A stretch of 64,000 nt of DNA from positions 228,748-292,747 of the forward strand of contig JALGPY010000074.1 of the NCBI GenBank assembly GCA_023055425.1, written 5' to 3'. The notes under the pieces were generated by a model. It worked only from the letters and a program-made list of their open reading frames with translations, was not told where the DNA came from and ran no database searches. Of this stretch, positions 1 through 12,259 are shown piece after piece (positions within the stretch are counted from its first letter, which is position 1; the number at the start of each line of letters is the position of its first letter). The position numbers were made by a program, and so were the translations under genes. This DNA comes from Linanthus parryae (taxonomy: Eukaryota; Streptophyta; Magnoliopsida; Ericales; Polemoniaceae).

Positions 1-2390
1 GACAGGAAAGGCCAGTGTACTACATCTCGCGCATGATCTAGGCTGCAGAATCCAGGTACACAGATATCGAACGCCACTGCCTTGCTTTATTTTTCACCAT
101 TGAAAAGTTAAAGAATTATATTGCTTCACATAAAGTGGTTATCGTCACAAAGAACGATCCTATTCGTTATCTGTTGGGACACTCGCCTCCTTCTGGGAGA
201 TTGGCCAAGTGGTACATGACCATTTACCAGTAGGAAATAGTCTGTGCGCGACCAACGGCCATTAAATCACAAGCATTGGCGGACTTGTTGGCCCAGTTCC
301 CGGATGAAAGCTGTGAGCCTTTAGCACAGGAGGAATTCGAAGGGCTGAAAATATATGCGATCAACAACCTCTATTAGAGGCTGCAGTTTGATGGTTCATC
401 CACAAGGTCCGTGGTGGAATTGGAGTGGTGTTGATCAAGCCTGATCAGGAGCTCATCCAGATGTCTACCAAGCTAGACTTTGCGGTGACCAATAATGAAG
501 CTGAGTATGAGGCTCTGATAGCAGGATTACTTGCAGCAAAGGCCTTAGAGGCTCATAACCTCATCATAATGGGGGAATCCAAGCTCATAGTAAAGCAAGC
601 TTCAGGGGAGTACGCATTGAAAGAGATTAACTTGCTGAAATACAGGTCAATAGTGCAGAAGCTGGTGCAGAAATTCGAATTTGTCAGGTACGATCACACT
701 CCACGATCTGATAACCGACACGCAGACGCACTAGTTACTTTGGGATCCAAGATCAGTTCCGATAAGTCCCAGCAAAAATCTCAATTGAGGTTAAGAAAAC
801 TCCATCTTTGGTAAAAGATCTATGCGAAGAGGAGTCTGCAGAGGAGGCAGACTGGAGAAAGCCCATAATGCGCGCTATAGCTGAAGGCACGGGCAAGGAA
901 AGCTGGGTTTCCACAAAGGGTTTTGCATACATGACAGTCTGTTGTACTACAAAGGCCCTGGGGGATTTCTCATGCGTTGCGTAACAGAGGAGGAAGGACG
1001 AGCAACCTTGGAAAAGATCCATCAGCACTCGTGCGGAGAAAACGAGATCTCCATCTACAGAAAGGCGCAGAGAAATGGAATTCACTTTTCGCCGCCATCA
1101 TACAGAGCAACTGCGGAAAATGCGCGCTGATAAAGGACTCCTTAGAGGTCGCTTCAATTGAATATGAGGATTGGTGAAAACCTATAATCGATTATCTGCA
1201 GGATGGGACTTTGTCGAACGACAGAAGGGAAGCTGACAAGCTTAAGAGAAAGGCAGCTCGGTACGTATTGCAAGAGAATCTGCTTTGGCGAAAAGGGCAC
1301 AAAGAACCTACTCAGATGCTTAAATGGGCAAGAAATCCAGGAATTCATGGAGATGTCCCATCAAGTGGAGCACCAAGGAGGCGCTAAGTTGTGCAGGTAG
1401 CTCCTAACTGTTGGTTACTTTTGGCCAACCATGGAGACTGACTGTCGAGCGAAGGTCAAGAGATGCCAACAATTTCAGTTCCATGGTCATCTAGTCCATG
1501 CCCCGGCCGTTGACCTGCACGCGTTAGGAACTCCTTGGCCATTCCAAACATGGTCTTTGGATTTCATTGGTCCAATTCGACCCCCTTCGCGTGGGAATCA
1601 GTTCATATTTACCGGAATGGAGCAATACACCAAATGGGTCGAGGCAGTCTCGCTCAAGACAGCCAACACAGAAGTTGTGGTCAAGTTCATACAGGAGAAC
1701 ATTATCGACCGTCTTGGGATCCCCAACACTATCCTATCTGACAATGGAACTCTCTTTTTCAATCAACAGGTGGCTGTAAAATTAATGGAGTACAATGTAA
1801 GACAGGTATGCTCGACGCCTTATTATCCGAAGGGGAATGGAAAAGCGGAGGCCACAAACAAGACGCTACTCAGAATACTGAGTAAGATGGTCGTGGATGA
1901 TCATAAAAAGTGGGCGGGTTCCCTGGGAACGGCACTCTGGGCGTATCGAAAATCACCAAGGAACCTACTGGGACTTCCCCATTTTCGCTTTGTTATGGAG
2001 CTGAAGCAGTGGGCCCCGCTGAGGTGAAGATAAACTCTGCAAGGCTAGCTTTCAGTGCCTTGTACGACAACGAGCGCGATCATGACCTCATTCTGCTCGA
2101 AGAAAGGCGCGAATTAGCTAAGAAAATAAACACCAAGTATAAAAGAAAGGATCTCGCGGGCCTACAACAAAACCGTCCAGCATCGGGACTTCGCAGTAGG
2201 AGACCTGGTCCTACGAGCTTCCAACCATTAAATGCGCGAAGCAACTCATCCCAAGTTTGCTGCCAATTGAGAAGGACCTTTTGAAGTCAAGGAGGTGTTT
2301 GATAGTGGCTACTGCAACATCCTGCGATGCCACGGGACTGCCACTACGCCCACACCAATCAACGTGCGATGGCTCAAAAGGTACTATCCT
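1..2390 (+). pseudogene. degenerate pol: RNase H, second RNase H, integrase
   Basis: Translated pieces match the pol of the complete Tat copy in the same order. Positions 1-340 encode the end of the RT-linked RNase H (RYTDIERHCLALFF-like). Positions 370-810 encode the additional RNase H typical of Tat elements (NNEAEYEALIAG, a GESKLIVKQ variant of GDSKLIVKQ, DNRHADAL). Positions 1340-1500 encode the HHCC zinc-binding part of integrase (SHQVEHQGGAKLC). Positions 1500-2030 encode the catalytic core (LDFIGP, LSDNG, GNGKAEATNK, with 35 residues between the second Asp and the Glu). The C-terminal part continues to about 2390 in another frame. Several stops (near 230, 375, 815 and 1178) and frameshifts make it inactive. 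Confidence 0.88.
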
Positions 2391-2540
2391 TAGCCTCCTC
2401 TTTTTTGCTTTAGATTTTCATTATATATATTCCTATATCCTCCCATATTAGGACTAAATTAATGATAATAACTCTCCCATATGATAGCTCTTCTATCAGT
2501 TGCTAAGCTTCATTCCATTATTTCTTCTTGACAGTTGATC

Positions 2541-2998
2541 ACACTGCAAATACAAATTAAAAGCCTATATGTCTAGATAGCCGCACAGGCGAATTTAAAA
2601 GCCTATCTCTCTAGATAGCAGCACACGCGAATTAAAGCCTATCTGTTTAGATAGCAACAAATACCAAATTAAAGCCTATCTGTTTATATAGCAGCAAATG
2701 CCAAGTTAAAGCCTATCTGTTCAGATAGAGTCAAATACCAAATTAAAGCCTATCTGTCTAGATAGCAACACACGCGATTTTAAAGCCTATATGTCTAGAT
2801 AGCAGCACACGCGAATTAAAATCATATCTGCTTAGATAGCATCAAACGGGAATGAAAGCCTATTTGTTTAGATATCAGCAAACGCGAATGAAAGCCTATC
2901 TGTTTAGATAGCAGCAAATACAAATTCAAAGCCTATCTGACTAGATAGCAGCAAGCGAGAACTAAAGCCAATCTATCTAGATAGCAGCTAAACGCGAT
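2541..2998 (+). repeat. tandem repeat of about 36 bp in the Tat 3' region
   Basis: About a dozen diverged copies of a unit built on GCCTATCTGTTTAGATAGC followed by an A-rich, ACGCGAAT-like spacer. The core CTATCTGTTTAGATAG is a near-perfect dyad with a short loop. The array lies between the end of integrase and the antisense gene, the same place as the 55 bp array of the complete Tat copy (41470-42290). The reverse complement of this unit shares the CTATC..AACAGATAGGCTT core with that one. Confidence 0.85.
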
Positions 2999-3110
2999 GC
3001 TTACAAGCAAGCAAAATTTGGAAATAGAATCCATACATCAAAAAGCATTCTCAAAAGAACGTTCCAGAATCCTACATAAGACTCTAGACTACAGATTTAG
3101 CTACAACTGA

Positions 3111-3684
3111 CTAGCTACCACCATCGACGTCCTCGATCAAAACAGAGCTCTTGTCGATGCCCCTAACACGGTGAGAGGCCAAATAACCTTCAAACAATGA
3201 AGGCTTATGATGCGAAGAACAAATGGGAGAACAGCTCATGGGGCAGAAAGCTGATTGTGTACCCCGCTCATTACTCTCAGGATCAAGCACTAGTAGCGAA
3301 GTGTCTCCTGACGACGGTCCACCCGAGGACATTCTCCTCGAACATATTTAGAGAAAGGGTGATTCCACTCTGATAAAATAACTGACACCACTGATATTTG
3401 AAAAGCTTGGGTGAACCAAAGGTTTCTCTCGTGGACTTCTTGGGAGACATTTCTATAACACAACGCACACATGCAGCATTGGGGATCCAGAGCTGGTATG
3501 AGTTGTAAAGAGGAAAAGAGCGATGAATGGAATGCCAAGAATGCCAAGAACTCAGAAAAGGAGGCATGATTGTTCAATCTTGGTTATGGGTTTGTAAATT
3601 AAGAAGGAGAAGTATTCTTCCCAGTGGAAAACCCAAAAGGGCGATAATGGTGAACAACCAACTACAAAAAAGGGGTTTATATAG
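3111..3684 (-). other. possible short second antisense transcription unit of the Tat element
   Basis: On the minus strand a TATATAAA box (3677-3684) is followed by overlapping open frames at 3577-3290 (95 codons), 3567-3283 and 3332-3111. I recognise no domain. The complete Tat copy has a matching arrangement at 40479-41100: TATATAAACCC, then an open frame with a loosely similar stretch around a Cys-containing segment. This could be a small gene, or a conserved untranslated region with chance frames. The weak protein similarity leaves both open. Confidence 0.3.
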
Positions 3685-3720
3685 GGCCCGGAGGGGGTGA
3701 CTTTTCAGTTATGGGCTGAG

Positions 3721-4608
3721 TCAGCAATGCCTTGAATATGGGCGAGAATCAAGGACCCTATTAAAGCCTACGACGCTACAGCAACTTAGGCAATGATGAC
3801 GGCTTGTTTTATCGTGTAACGGGCACACCTTATTTAAGCCTACGACGGTACAACATCCTAGGAAATAATGGCGGTTTATGGGGACAAAATCCATGAAAAC
3901 GTACATCACCCGTTTAGACCAAATGTTCTTCACGCTGGAAGCCACGGACATGTACGTTTCACAGGGCTTTGTCTCGTTTGCCTTCCTTCTCGAAGTAGCC
4001 TTCTTCATATCCACTATGCGGACTTTCATTTGATCAAACAGTCGGAGCTCTCCTAGCTCAGTCAAAGGAGCCAGGGGATCGACGCTCCCCATACTTGGAA
4101 GATGCAACAAAACTTCTACGTCCTCCAGAGTGGGCGTGGCCTCGAAGTTGGGAAAGTGAAAGGAATGCGTCTTCTTTGAATATCTAGAGAATAGGGTCTG
4201 CACCATAACATGGTCAACCCTAACGCTGAGGCCTTTTGTCGCGCGCACGACATGGAAAATATTGGCCTGCTTCAGCTCCTTTGCATAATTGTCGAGGATG
4301 AACTCTGTCCACTCCTCCATCCAGTCGAGACCTTCCATAAAGGCTTGGGGAAGTATATCGGTGAACGTGTACAGGCCGGCTTCGAGGCCTAGCCGCTGCA
4401 CATCTTGGGTGTTAACGACGTCCCAATCAGAACTCTCTGGCTCGGGCACTAGTTGTAGAGCGTCCTCTATTGGATACGCTTGAAGGGTGGTCGCCTTGAT
4501 GGTGGCCACAAAGAAATCATCTGCACCCAGATATGGGGCCTTGAACCAAAGATCCCTGGGGAGTTCCGGCAACTCAACAGCCTCTTTCGTCGATTGCTTG
4601 GGAGCCAT
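3721..4608 (-). pseudogene. antisense plant-mobile-domain-like gene of the left Tat copy, truncated
   Basis: The frame starts at an ATG at 4606-4608, directly after a 3' splice-site-like CTTGCAG. This matches the start of the antisense gene in the complete Tat copy at 35296. The first roughly 250 residues align without large gaps: LPELPRDLWFKAPYLG, then LFSRYSKKTHSFHF, then PTLEDVEVLLHLPSMG. The FHF..TLEDV segment is what I use to recognise a plant mobile domain. After about residue 245 similarity stops and a short direct duplication (about 3755-3890, repeated CGTCGTAGGC) follows, so the C-terminal half and the coiled-coil exons are missing. A TATA-like GGTTATAAAAACC lies at 4902-4913 on this strand. 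Confidence 0.65.
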
Positions 4609-5235
4609 TCCTGCAAGTGCAAGAACATCAGACCTAATCCAGGTCGCATGCAAAGAAAAATAAGGGGAAGAACATCTACTATTTGGATTTCAAATCCACA
4701 ATGTCAGAAAGATTGAAAAATCAGTAACCTGTTTGACGAAGGACATATCGATGATAAAGCACATGGGCTGCTTGAACTGATTGAGAAAGCTGGTCAAGGA
4801 CCTGATCGAAGGTTTCTGCTTCTTGTTGTTGAGTCTCAAACTGGTTCATATGATTTTCAAAGAGCAATTTGGTGGAAAAAGTTCTAATTGAGGAGACGAA
4901 AGGTTTTTATAACCTTCAAAGACTGAAGAGTCATGACTGCTGATGTCTGCTGAGTCAGCAATGCTTCGATAACCGGCGAAATTGGCGGCCTATCAGATCA
5001 TTCTGAGTTATTCTTGCCTCAAAAATCGGCGAAAATATGTGGGTGGCGTGTAATTAACTTCGCAGTGGCCACGCTTCATCAAAGGCTAAACGACGTCATT
5101 AAACCCTAGGCAATCATAGCTATTCGCGGGGGCTAGGCATTTGAATTTTATTCAAATTAGTACGAGGATCCGCGTGGGGACCACGCACGGCTGGTTTTAC
5201 GCGACTACACAACAAACGCGCGTGTGACATTCGCG

Positions 5236-5249
5236 CAAAAGGGGGCTAA
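5236..5249 (+). other. polypurine tract of the left Tat element
   Basis: CAAAAGGGGGCTAA lies immediately before the LTR start TGTAGATGG. The complete Tat copy has AGAAAGGGGGCTAA in the same place (34610-34624, minus strand). The tract primes plus-strand DNA synthesis. Confidence 0.85.
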
Positions 5250-5869
5250 TGTAGATGGTTTCCAGACAGACAGACCAGAGTCACGTGGCAGTCATCTAGC
5301 ACGCCTAGTTGTGCTCCATACACATCCGATCACTACTAATGCTTATCCACTTGGGGGCTGCGAGACAGGGCCCTTGCGTACCAACCACACGGGACTTGTG
5401 GGGACTTAGTGGTTTGGAGGCTAGAGTAAGGCCCGTCGCGCGAGAGCGACAACCAAGTTCGCGCGCGACCTCTGGTAACTGGCTGAGAGGTTTAAGGCTT
5501 ACGTGTCCCATAAATGCGGTCGATCTCATAACGGTCTCCGATATATACGGGCAGGTGCGTAACGTTCCCTATATATACTGTCGAACGTGCCGTTACGGGG
5601 GCTATCATTAAGCCGCCATTTATGGCGCATTAACCCCCCACAACGGTCACTTCCCCACTATATATAGGAATGTTAGCCCTCCAGGAGACTGCTTCTGATT
5701 CTCTTGGACACCTAGTCTCTCTCTGATCAGTTGCTAAGCCTACAGGCTCTCTCTCTAGAGCAGTTACCATTGCTTACTCTCTCCCTACTCACACCCTACT
5801 CTTCTCTGTGTTCTAATCTCCTAATTGAGGTGCAAACTTGGATCTCTCTTGAGGATTTCATTGTGCACA
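5250..5869 (+). repeat. 3' LTR of the left Tat element (620 bp)
   Basis: Starts TGTAGATGG after the polypurine tract and ends TTGTGCACA. The 627 bp LTR of the complete Tat copy starts TGTACATAG and ends CTTGTGCACA. The middle is recognisably related: GTGGTTTGGAGGCTAGAGTAAG, then a GC-rich hairpin, then the promoter block. The hairpin (GTCGCGCG at 5435-5442, CGCGCGAC at 5462-5469) is kept with compensating changes in the other family member. Confidence 0.88.
5565..5580 (+). promoter_or_regulatory. LTR core promoter, TATA box
   Basis: CCCTATATATACTG sits in a block (GTTCCCTATATATACTG, then GAACGTGCCGTTA) that is strongly conserved with the minus strand of the other Tat LTR (CCCTATATACTCGG, then GAACGTGCCGTTA). 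A second TATA-like CACTATATATAGG lies at 5657-5668. The conservation suggests this is the U3 promoter; the start site is not determined. Confidence 0.55.
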
Positions 5870-8800
5870 TCTATCAACTACTTCTGGCTCCTCCCTATAG
5901 ACTTCGGTACGAGCTTTATAGATGCAGATATGCTTTGGCCAAATGGAGCAGGGGTATTGTTGGAAACTCAAGAAAGATCATTCAAGCTCTCAGACATGAT
6001 CTTCAAAACCTGCAAAACTTACCTTCTTCCAAGGAAAGGGAGGAAGATCAGAGAAGGATCAAGAACCAAATTGAAGAGGAAGAGAAAAAAGAAGAAGTAC
6101 ACTGGTTAAAAAGATATAGGTTACAATATTACAAGGATGGAGACATAAATTCTAGATTTTTCCATTCCTCAACCCTACAAAGAAGAAATCGAAATGAGAT
6201 TAGAAGGATAAAATATGAAGAGGATAACTGGCAGGAAGGGGAGGCAGAGATCTCCCAATGTCTTCATAATTATTTCAAGACCCTTTTCTCTCATGATCCT
6301 GATGAAGAACCAGAGGTGACTCTCATACTATATCTCCTACTGTGTCCACTAAAATGAACCATGAATTGTGTCAAAATCCAACAGAAGATGAAATAAATAA
6401 GGCTGTTTTCATGTTATGACGTAAGAAATCCCCTGGAGAAGATGGATATAATGGAAATTTATTCCAAGAAAATTGGGAGGCTATTCGAGGGGAAGTCACA
6501 GAAGCTACAATCCATTTCTTCAGATCGGGATATATGTAAAAGAACATGAATAGAACTCAAATTGTCCTAATAACAAAGACTTCTAATCCCCAAAAGCCAA
6601 CTGATTTTAGACCTATAAGTTTGTGTAAGTTTTGCTAGAAGGTTATAGAAAAATTCATGGTAAATCATTTGAAGACTTGTCTCCCCCAAATTACAAGTGA
6701 GTACCAAGCTTAATTTGTGCCAAGAAGATTGATTCAAGATAATATTGTGATGGCTCAAGAAATGTTCAACTTCACAAAGAAGATGAAAACAAGGAAGGAA
6801 GGTGTGATGGCTATAAAGCTTGACCTATCTAAAGCCTATGACATAGTGAGTTGGGGCTTCTTGGAGAAGGTAATGACAAAAATGGGTTTCTGTGAAAAGT
6901 GGGTGCAGTTGGTTACTCAGTGTGTTCATACAATGCCCTATAATGTTCTCATCAATGGGAAAAGCACCACTTCATTTAAAACAGAGAGAGGTCTAAGGCA
7001 AGGGGACCCACTTTCCCCTTACCTTTTTGTGCTAGTAGCAGATGTATTCTCCAAATTATTGTCACAAGCTCAAGAGGCACATCAGATAAAGGGAGTCAAA
7101 GTGTCTAGAACAGCTATCCCCCTCACACATATGCTTTTTGCAGATGACTCAGTGGTGTTTCTAAACTGTAATAAAAAAGAGGTGGAAATTTTTATGAAGC
7201 TGGTCAAAGACTTTGAAAAATCAACAGGGATGAAGGTGAATACCCAAAAACCTGCTATCCTCTTTTCTCCAAATACTTCTGATGCTTTTAAGGAAGACAT
7301 GAAGATCCAATATGGTATGAAAGAAATGGAAGAAATAGCTAAGTACCTGGGAGTCCCAGCTCTGTGCGGAAGTCTAGGAAAGAAGTTCTCAACTATATTG
7401 TGGAAAAAGTAAAAGCTTTATTGCAAGGTTGGAAGAGCCTTCTGTTATTCCAAGCAGGTAAAGAAATCCTCATTAAATCCATAGCACAAGCCATTCCTAG
7501 TTATGTTATGCAATGCTTTTCCTTTACCGAAACCCTATTTGACAAACTAAGTCAACTTGCTGGAAATTTTTGGTGGAGTGGGGACCCATCTAGAAGAGCT
7601 TTGTGCTGGGTTAGTTGGGATAAGATGAAAAGACCAAAAGGAAGAGGGGGCCTGGGGTGATTTCTCAAGCTTCAATAAAGCTTTGTTGGCAAAGCAAGGG
7701 TGGAGACTCATTAAACAACCCAATTATTTATTTGCAAGATTTATGCAGAGTGTTCATTACCCAAATGGTAGCTTCTTGACAGCAAAAAAAGGCCAAAGCC
7801 CAAGCTGGACATGGTCAAGTATATAAGAAGGCAGCAAACTCATACTCAAAGAAGGTATGTGGAGTATTGGAAAAGGCACAAAGGTGAAGCTGAAAGAAAT
7901 CTGGATACCTAAGCAGCAGCGCATTCAAGTTGAGATCCCAGACGCAATGAAGGAAAACAATGTGAGTTCATTAATTAATGAGCACGCAAAGAGCTGGAGG
8001 CAAAGGTTGATCAGGAATAACTTCAATCCTCCCACTGCAGAAGCTATCCTAGAAGTGAAGCTCCCCTACACCCCTAGAGAGGATGAATTCATTTGGTCTG
8101 CCAATAGAAGAGGTATTTATACAGTTAAATCAGGTTATGATGCAGCCGTTAAGATGAAGGATTTGGAAATTAAAAAAAGAAGAGAAGAAGGCTCAACCAC
8201 TAACTCTATGAATGAGAAGGATTGGAAAGATCTTTGGAAAGTAAACACCCCCCTAGAATTGTACACTTTATTTGGAGAGCTTCCCAGAATGCTTTAGCTA
8301 CAAAAGAAGGCATGGCTAGAAGAAATTACTCCCCAGATGCTGTGTGTCCCATTTGTGGTAAGGAGGTGGAAACGACAGTGCAACTTCTCTTCAGGTGTGC
8401 TTGGGCTGCTCCTATTTGGTTTGGTCTCTTGGGTGCCAAAACTATTTTTTTTGGAAATTATAATTCAATCAAACATTGGATAAAAGAGTCTCTGGAAAGA
8501 CAAAAAGCATGTGATTTCCCAGAAGAATTCATTAGGAAACTATTTTTTGGGAGTTGGTGGATCAGGAATGCTAGAAACCAAGCCATCGTTGAGTATGTAA
8601 AGATTAACCCTACAAAAGTTTTACAGTGTTGCTTGGACACTTTCTATCAAAATGAAGTGGTGGTTAAAGAAGGTATATTGGGTGCTGACCTCCTAACAAC
8701 TAAAGAAGCCAAGCCCTGTAACAGATGGCTTCCCCCTCCTCAAGGAAAGCTCAAAATCAATAGTGATGCAAGCTGGCATAAGAGCACAAGAAGAGCTACT

Positions 8801-9183
8801 ATGGGTGGATTGCCAGAAATTGTGAAGGTAAACTGGTGAATTGTCAATGGAACTCGCAGAAAGCAGACAGTCTACAAATGGCAGAAGTTCTGGGACTTAG
8901 AATGGCTTGTGTGGGAGCAGCTGAGATGGGTGGTCATATGAGTATTGAGACTTATTGCAGAGAAGCCACAATCTGGATAAAGAAACCAGAGAATGCACCT
9001 TGGAACATCAGACCAATCATTGAAGAAATTGTGCAATACCAATCTATAGCTAGCTTAGCCATTGTATGGATAAGTAGAAATGAAAAAAAAGCAATAGATT
9101 GGATAGTTAGATGCGCAGAAAGATTTGGATTGGAACTGGGTTTTCCTTCCTCCAAAGGACCTGAACATCTTGTTAGAAGATGA
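5870..9183 (+). pseudogene. LINE A ORF2: RT, zinc-knuckle region, RNase H
   Basis: Positions 5870-6350 encode the endonuclease-RT linker (LAKWSRGIVGNSRK; YYKDGDINSRFFHSST). From 6380 the RT follows: a DEINKAVF-like start, RPISLC, LDLSKAYDIVSWGFLEKVM, RQGDPLSPYLFVL, and the catalytic MLFADDSVVF near 7135, then thumb sequence (QAIPSYVMQCFS). Near 8220-8440 lies the zf-RVT segment (HFIWRASQNALATKEGM, then CPICGKEVETTVQLLFRC). From about 8740 an RNase H domain follows (KINSDAS, ADSLQMAEVLGLRMA). Frames change at about 6357, 7370, 8280 and 8835, and several stops interrupt it. It corresponds to the retrotransposon polymerase that performs target-primed reverse transcription; this copy is inactive. 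Confidence 0.87.
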
Positions 9184-9231
9184 TTGTAATCTGGTTTAGT
9201 CTCGTTTTTAATATAAAAGGTTCAAAAAAAA
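5870..9231 (+). mobile_element. LINE A (plant L1 type), 5' part separated by the Tat insertion
   Basis: LINE ORF2 sequence resumes right after the Tat LTR and continues to a 3' end with an ATATAAAAGG motif and an eight-A run (9224-9231). The 5' part (ORF1, endonuclease) must lie left of the inserted Tat element, outside the window. All domains appear in the standard order, with several stops and frameshifts, so the copy is dead. Confidence 0.88.
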
Positions 9232-9558
9232 TCATCAGCACGTAAAACTGAGCATCTTTTGAGAAGATACAACAGTGAAAAACATATGAAAATTCAGAAA
9301 TAAACTAGAAAACCAAAGGCACAACTTTAAAATAGAGGAACTAAATAAGAAATTATAGGACAGATCATTGACTAAGAAAAGTAGGTTAAGGAGATATCAC
9401 CTTCTGTATTACGACGTAATCTTCAAGCACACAAAATAGGAATGTGACCCTCTGGGCCGGCCCGAAGGAGGCCTAACGAAAGTAATGAATTTGAGGCCCC
9501 CAATTATATAAAAAAAAAAAGCATAAAAGATTTATTTAAAAAAGAAATTATTGTACGG
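9232..9558. other. spacer between LINE A and LINE B, nothing recognised
   Basis: AT-rich sequence with an A-run near 9511-9520 and no domain-like open frame. It should contain the flanking target duplications of both LINEs. AAATTATTGTACGG directly before 9559 is a candidate for LINE B. Confidence 0.5.
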
Positions 9559-9564
9559 TTTTTT

Positions 9565-9943
9565 AGAACCAAATTTCTTATATTGATCATAAGTTGGGCT
9601 GAAAGCCCATTACATCAACTTGTAAAAACTGTCTAGCTCAAGAGGGCTCTTAATTGGGCCAAATGTACATGTTGGAAAGAATAAGCTCACGTTTTGCAAA
9701 TTGGTGCGCAACATTATTCCATTGCGCCCGATGTAGGTGGAAGAAGCTTGGTCGAACTTTCCGGATAAGAGGTGACACTCGTCAGTGATGGAGGTTGTTT
9801 CCAAAATACTACCAGTAAATCCGTTAGCTTTCCCATTTCCCCATTCAGAAGTCCGTCGATGAGACTTTTTCAATCGGAGTAGATTACAACCCTTGAATAG
9901 CCTCGGTTGATAGCGAGTTTGATTCCTTCAATAATTTCCATCA
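9565..9943 (-). pseudogene. LINE B RNase H, C-terminal part
   Basis: Read on the minus strand from 9943: MMEIIEGIKLAINRGYSRVV, then YSD and a stop, KSLIDGLLNG, and further down, in another frame, RAQWNNVAHQFAKRELIL. This matches the alpha-helical and final Asn/His region of LINE RNase H domains. It continues from 13972-14060 across the inserted element at 9944-13966. Frameshifts and stops show it is dead. Confidence 0.75.
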
Positions 9944-10149
9944 TGTTTTGAAACAAGATTTCTGATAGACAAGAAATAAAGAGAGACACACATGATGTAG
10001 GGAGAATATTGATAGATGTGTTATTAGCTCAACCCTAAGCCTCCTTATATAGGCATTAGGTGGGCCTTCTGGGCCAAAATATAGTTATACAAAATACACC
10101 CAACTATGTGGTGGATATTCACATCAGTCCAATTACATATTTCATAACA
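9944..10149 (-). repeat. 3' LTR (206 bp) of the Copia-like element
   Basis: Pairs with 13759-13966. It contains CCTTATATAGGCATTAGGTGGG; the TATATAGG/CCTATATAAGG palindrome may serve as a TATA box. The preceding TSD copy is CATCA (9939-9943). Confidence 0.85.
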
Positions 10150-10169
10150 CTCCTCCTTGAATATTCACC

Positions 10170-10375
10170 ACTACGATGCCTCGTTATAACCTTGTCATGA
10201 AAAACACAGTGGGAAAAATTAATGACTGAGGAAAAAGAGTACATCAGTGAATTCTATTTGCTCAGCATTGGTGATGACATTCTTCTGGAACGCATCTGGA
10301 TAATCTTCGCAAGCCTCGTTAAAACCTTGCCAGGAAAAACCCTATGGGACAAAAACCGTAGCGAAGGAAAAAGAC
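10170..10375. repeat. two copies of a GCCTCGTTA...GGAAAAA module
   Basis: TGCCTCGTTATAACCTTG at about 10181 and AGCCTCGTTAAAACCTTG at about 10312 each continue into a GAAAAA..C..TGGGA..AAA..GA..GAAAAAGA pattern. The copies are roughly 130 bp apart inside the non-autonomous element. Purpose unknown. Confidence 0.65.
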
Positions 10376-10754
10376 TGCCGCGCTTTTAGCTTTTCATTGG
10401 ATCTCCCCCTCATTGGAACATCCCTGTACCTGACAAATAAATTCATTGCAAAACAAGAATACAAGAATATACGAGTAATAATCATACTTAATAGAAATGC
10501 ATATGCATCTAGAACTACTCGCGAGTGTACACTTTTGATTTGCTTCAGGCAAATATTATTTCTCATGAGAACCAACCACCATGGAATTTTACAAATTGTG
10601 GTTCATAAGATCGTATTTGTAACTAGTTACTTTCAACCCATATTTTGTTGTTCCATAGTCCCCGAGACTAATACAATACATCATTCTCACCACGAGATGG
10701 TTATACTAATGAGAATTTACCATGACCCATATATCATGTTTCTCATTTTACAAG

Positions 10755-10895
10755 TCCCACGCATAAAAGCGGACATAAACTTCGAGACAAATCTCACGCA
10801 TACCAGCGGATATGCAGTCTCAATATAAATCCCACGCTTAACATCGTCTATGAAATATCTACATAAATCGCACGCTTAAAAGCGGATATGTAGTT
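10755..10895. repeat. three copies of a CACGC..AAAAGCGGATATG module
   Basis: CCCACGCATAAAAGCGGAC, CTCACGCATACCAGCGGATA and CGCACGCTTAAAAGCGGATA occur at roughly 40-70 bp spacing, each followed by ATG/ATA-rich sequence. They lie in the coding-free interior of the element at 9944-13966. Confidence 0.6.
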
Positions 10896-12259
10896 TATTC
10901 ATAGAATGTAGTTCACGCTTCGGGTTGTTAGTACTTTGAGTACTATACATTATGCTCTACATGTTTAAATTGTATAACCCGAGCAATTGTCTATGTGCGC
11001 GTTGACTTTGTATTGGCCAGTAAATTTTAGTCAAACTCTCTTTCCCATATGATAAACCTTGTGATTTTACAAGCGCTTTCTCAAGATAAACATCATCATT
11101 CATAGTAGGATCATGCTATTATATTAAGGTACATTTAGCTACTTCCAGAGCTATTAGCCTCTTCCAGGGCGATTCCATTACCAACGTTGGTTTTGATCCA
11201 ATATTGATGATGTGTATATGAACCCCCAAGATATCTCCAGAATTTTGTGTTCTTAATTTGTAGTGCATTGATATACCCATATCCCAACATAATTTTGGAT
11301 GCTTTAAATTATGTTCCTCTTCTGGAGGATCAACATATATACACAAGCAACTCTTTTATGCTTAAACTATATACCCAAACTAACACCCATTACTCGAGAA
11401 GCTATCCATCTTGTTAGAATTTTAAACTTACACTAGTATATATGCGGATGGGACAACAATATTTTAGTTCACGTCTTGCACTAGGACTCATTCTCCCCCT
11501 CATGACGTGAGCAATATTATCATAATCATAATGATATTTCGTTGATGCTTCAGGCATCAATTTGTCTCATATGTACTTTGTATAAATCAATCCTCAAATT
11601 TAAACAAAAATATTGACAATAAGCAATCTCTTGGACGCCGTAGTTCTCTAATCAAAGTTTCTTCCAGAAACCCAAAAAGAGACATAAATGTCAAAACTTT
11701 ATTCAAAGATGAGTGGTGTTCAAGGATTGAGATCAATCTAACATTTTCTCAACCCTTGGTATTGAATCTCATATGTTTTGTGCATGGATTGGTCACTTTT
11801 GGTGACATGAATAGCAACAAACTCAAATTTAACCACATAAAACCTCTTCTAGGGTTAAGAAAACTCTAACCTTTCACAGAGTTTTAACATAAGATTCAGT
11901 AAGTTAGATTGATTTATATGAATCACTTCAGGGGTTCAATCTCTTTTAGAGAATTTCAAGTCCACAACCGTGACTGCCTCTATAGTCATGTTAATTTTGG
12001 CGGTATATAACAATGTCATTCGCTTAAGGGAATGCACTAACATTCACTTCTGGGAATGGGCTCAAAGGAATCGGTCATTTGCAATGGCAGGTCTACGATA
12101 TGATGATTAGCTAGACATGATTTTGTAAACATCGGAGAAAAAATCTCTTCGAGAGATCCTTATTTTCATCCTTTAAGATACTAAAAATAATACAAGAAAT
12201 AAATTTAAATTAACAAAGAAAAATAAAAGTACGCAATCGAAACTTTGGGTTCGATGAGT

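Larger units (their letters stand above)
1..5869 (+). mobile_element. Tat-lineage Ty3/gypsy retrotransposon, 3' part, decayed
   Basis: The element enters from the left edge, so its 5' LTR, gag and most of the reverse transcriptase lie outside the window. In order it shows the end of RT/RNase H, a second RNase H, integrase, a tandem-repeat region, an antisense gene remnant, a polypurine tract and a 3' LTR. This is the same layout, in the opposite orientation, as the complete copy at 33983-49506, and the two share protein and LTR similarity. Many stops and frameshifts mark it as much older. It is inserted in a plus-strand LINE: LINE ORF2 sequence starts immediately after the LTR. The left TSD cannot be checked; the five bases after the LTR are TCTAT. 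Confidence 0.88.

Noticed and set aside
1..2390. Endogenous pararetrovirus (caulimovirid) as source of the RT/RNase H
   Set aside because: An integrase, LTRs, a polypurine tract and the second RNase H identify a Tat retrotransposon.
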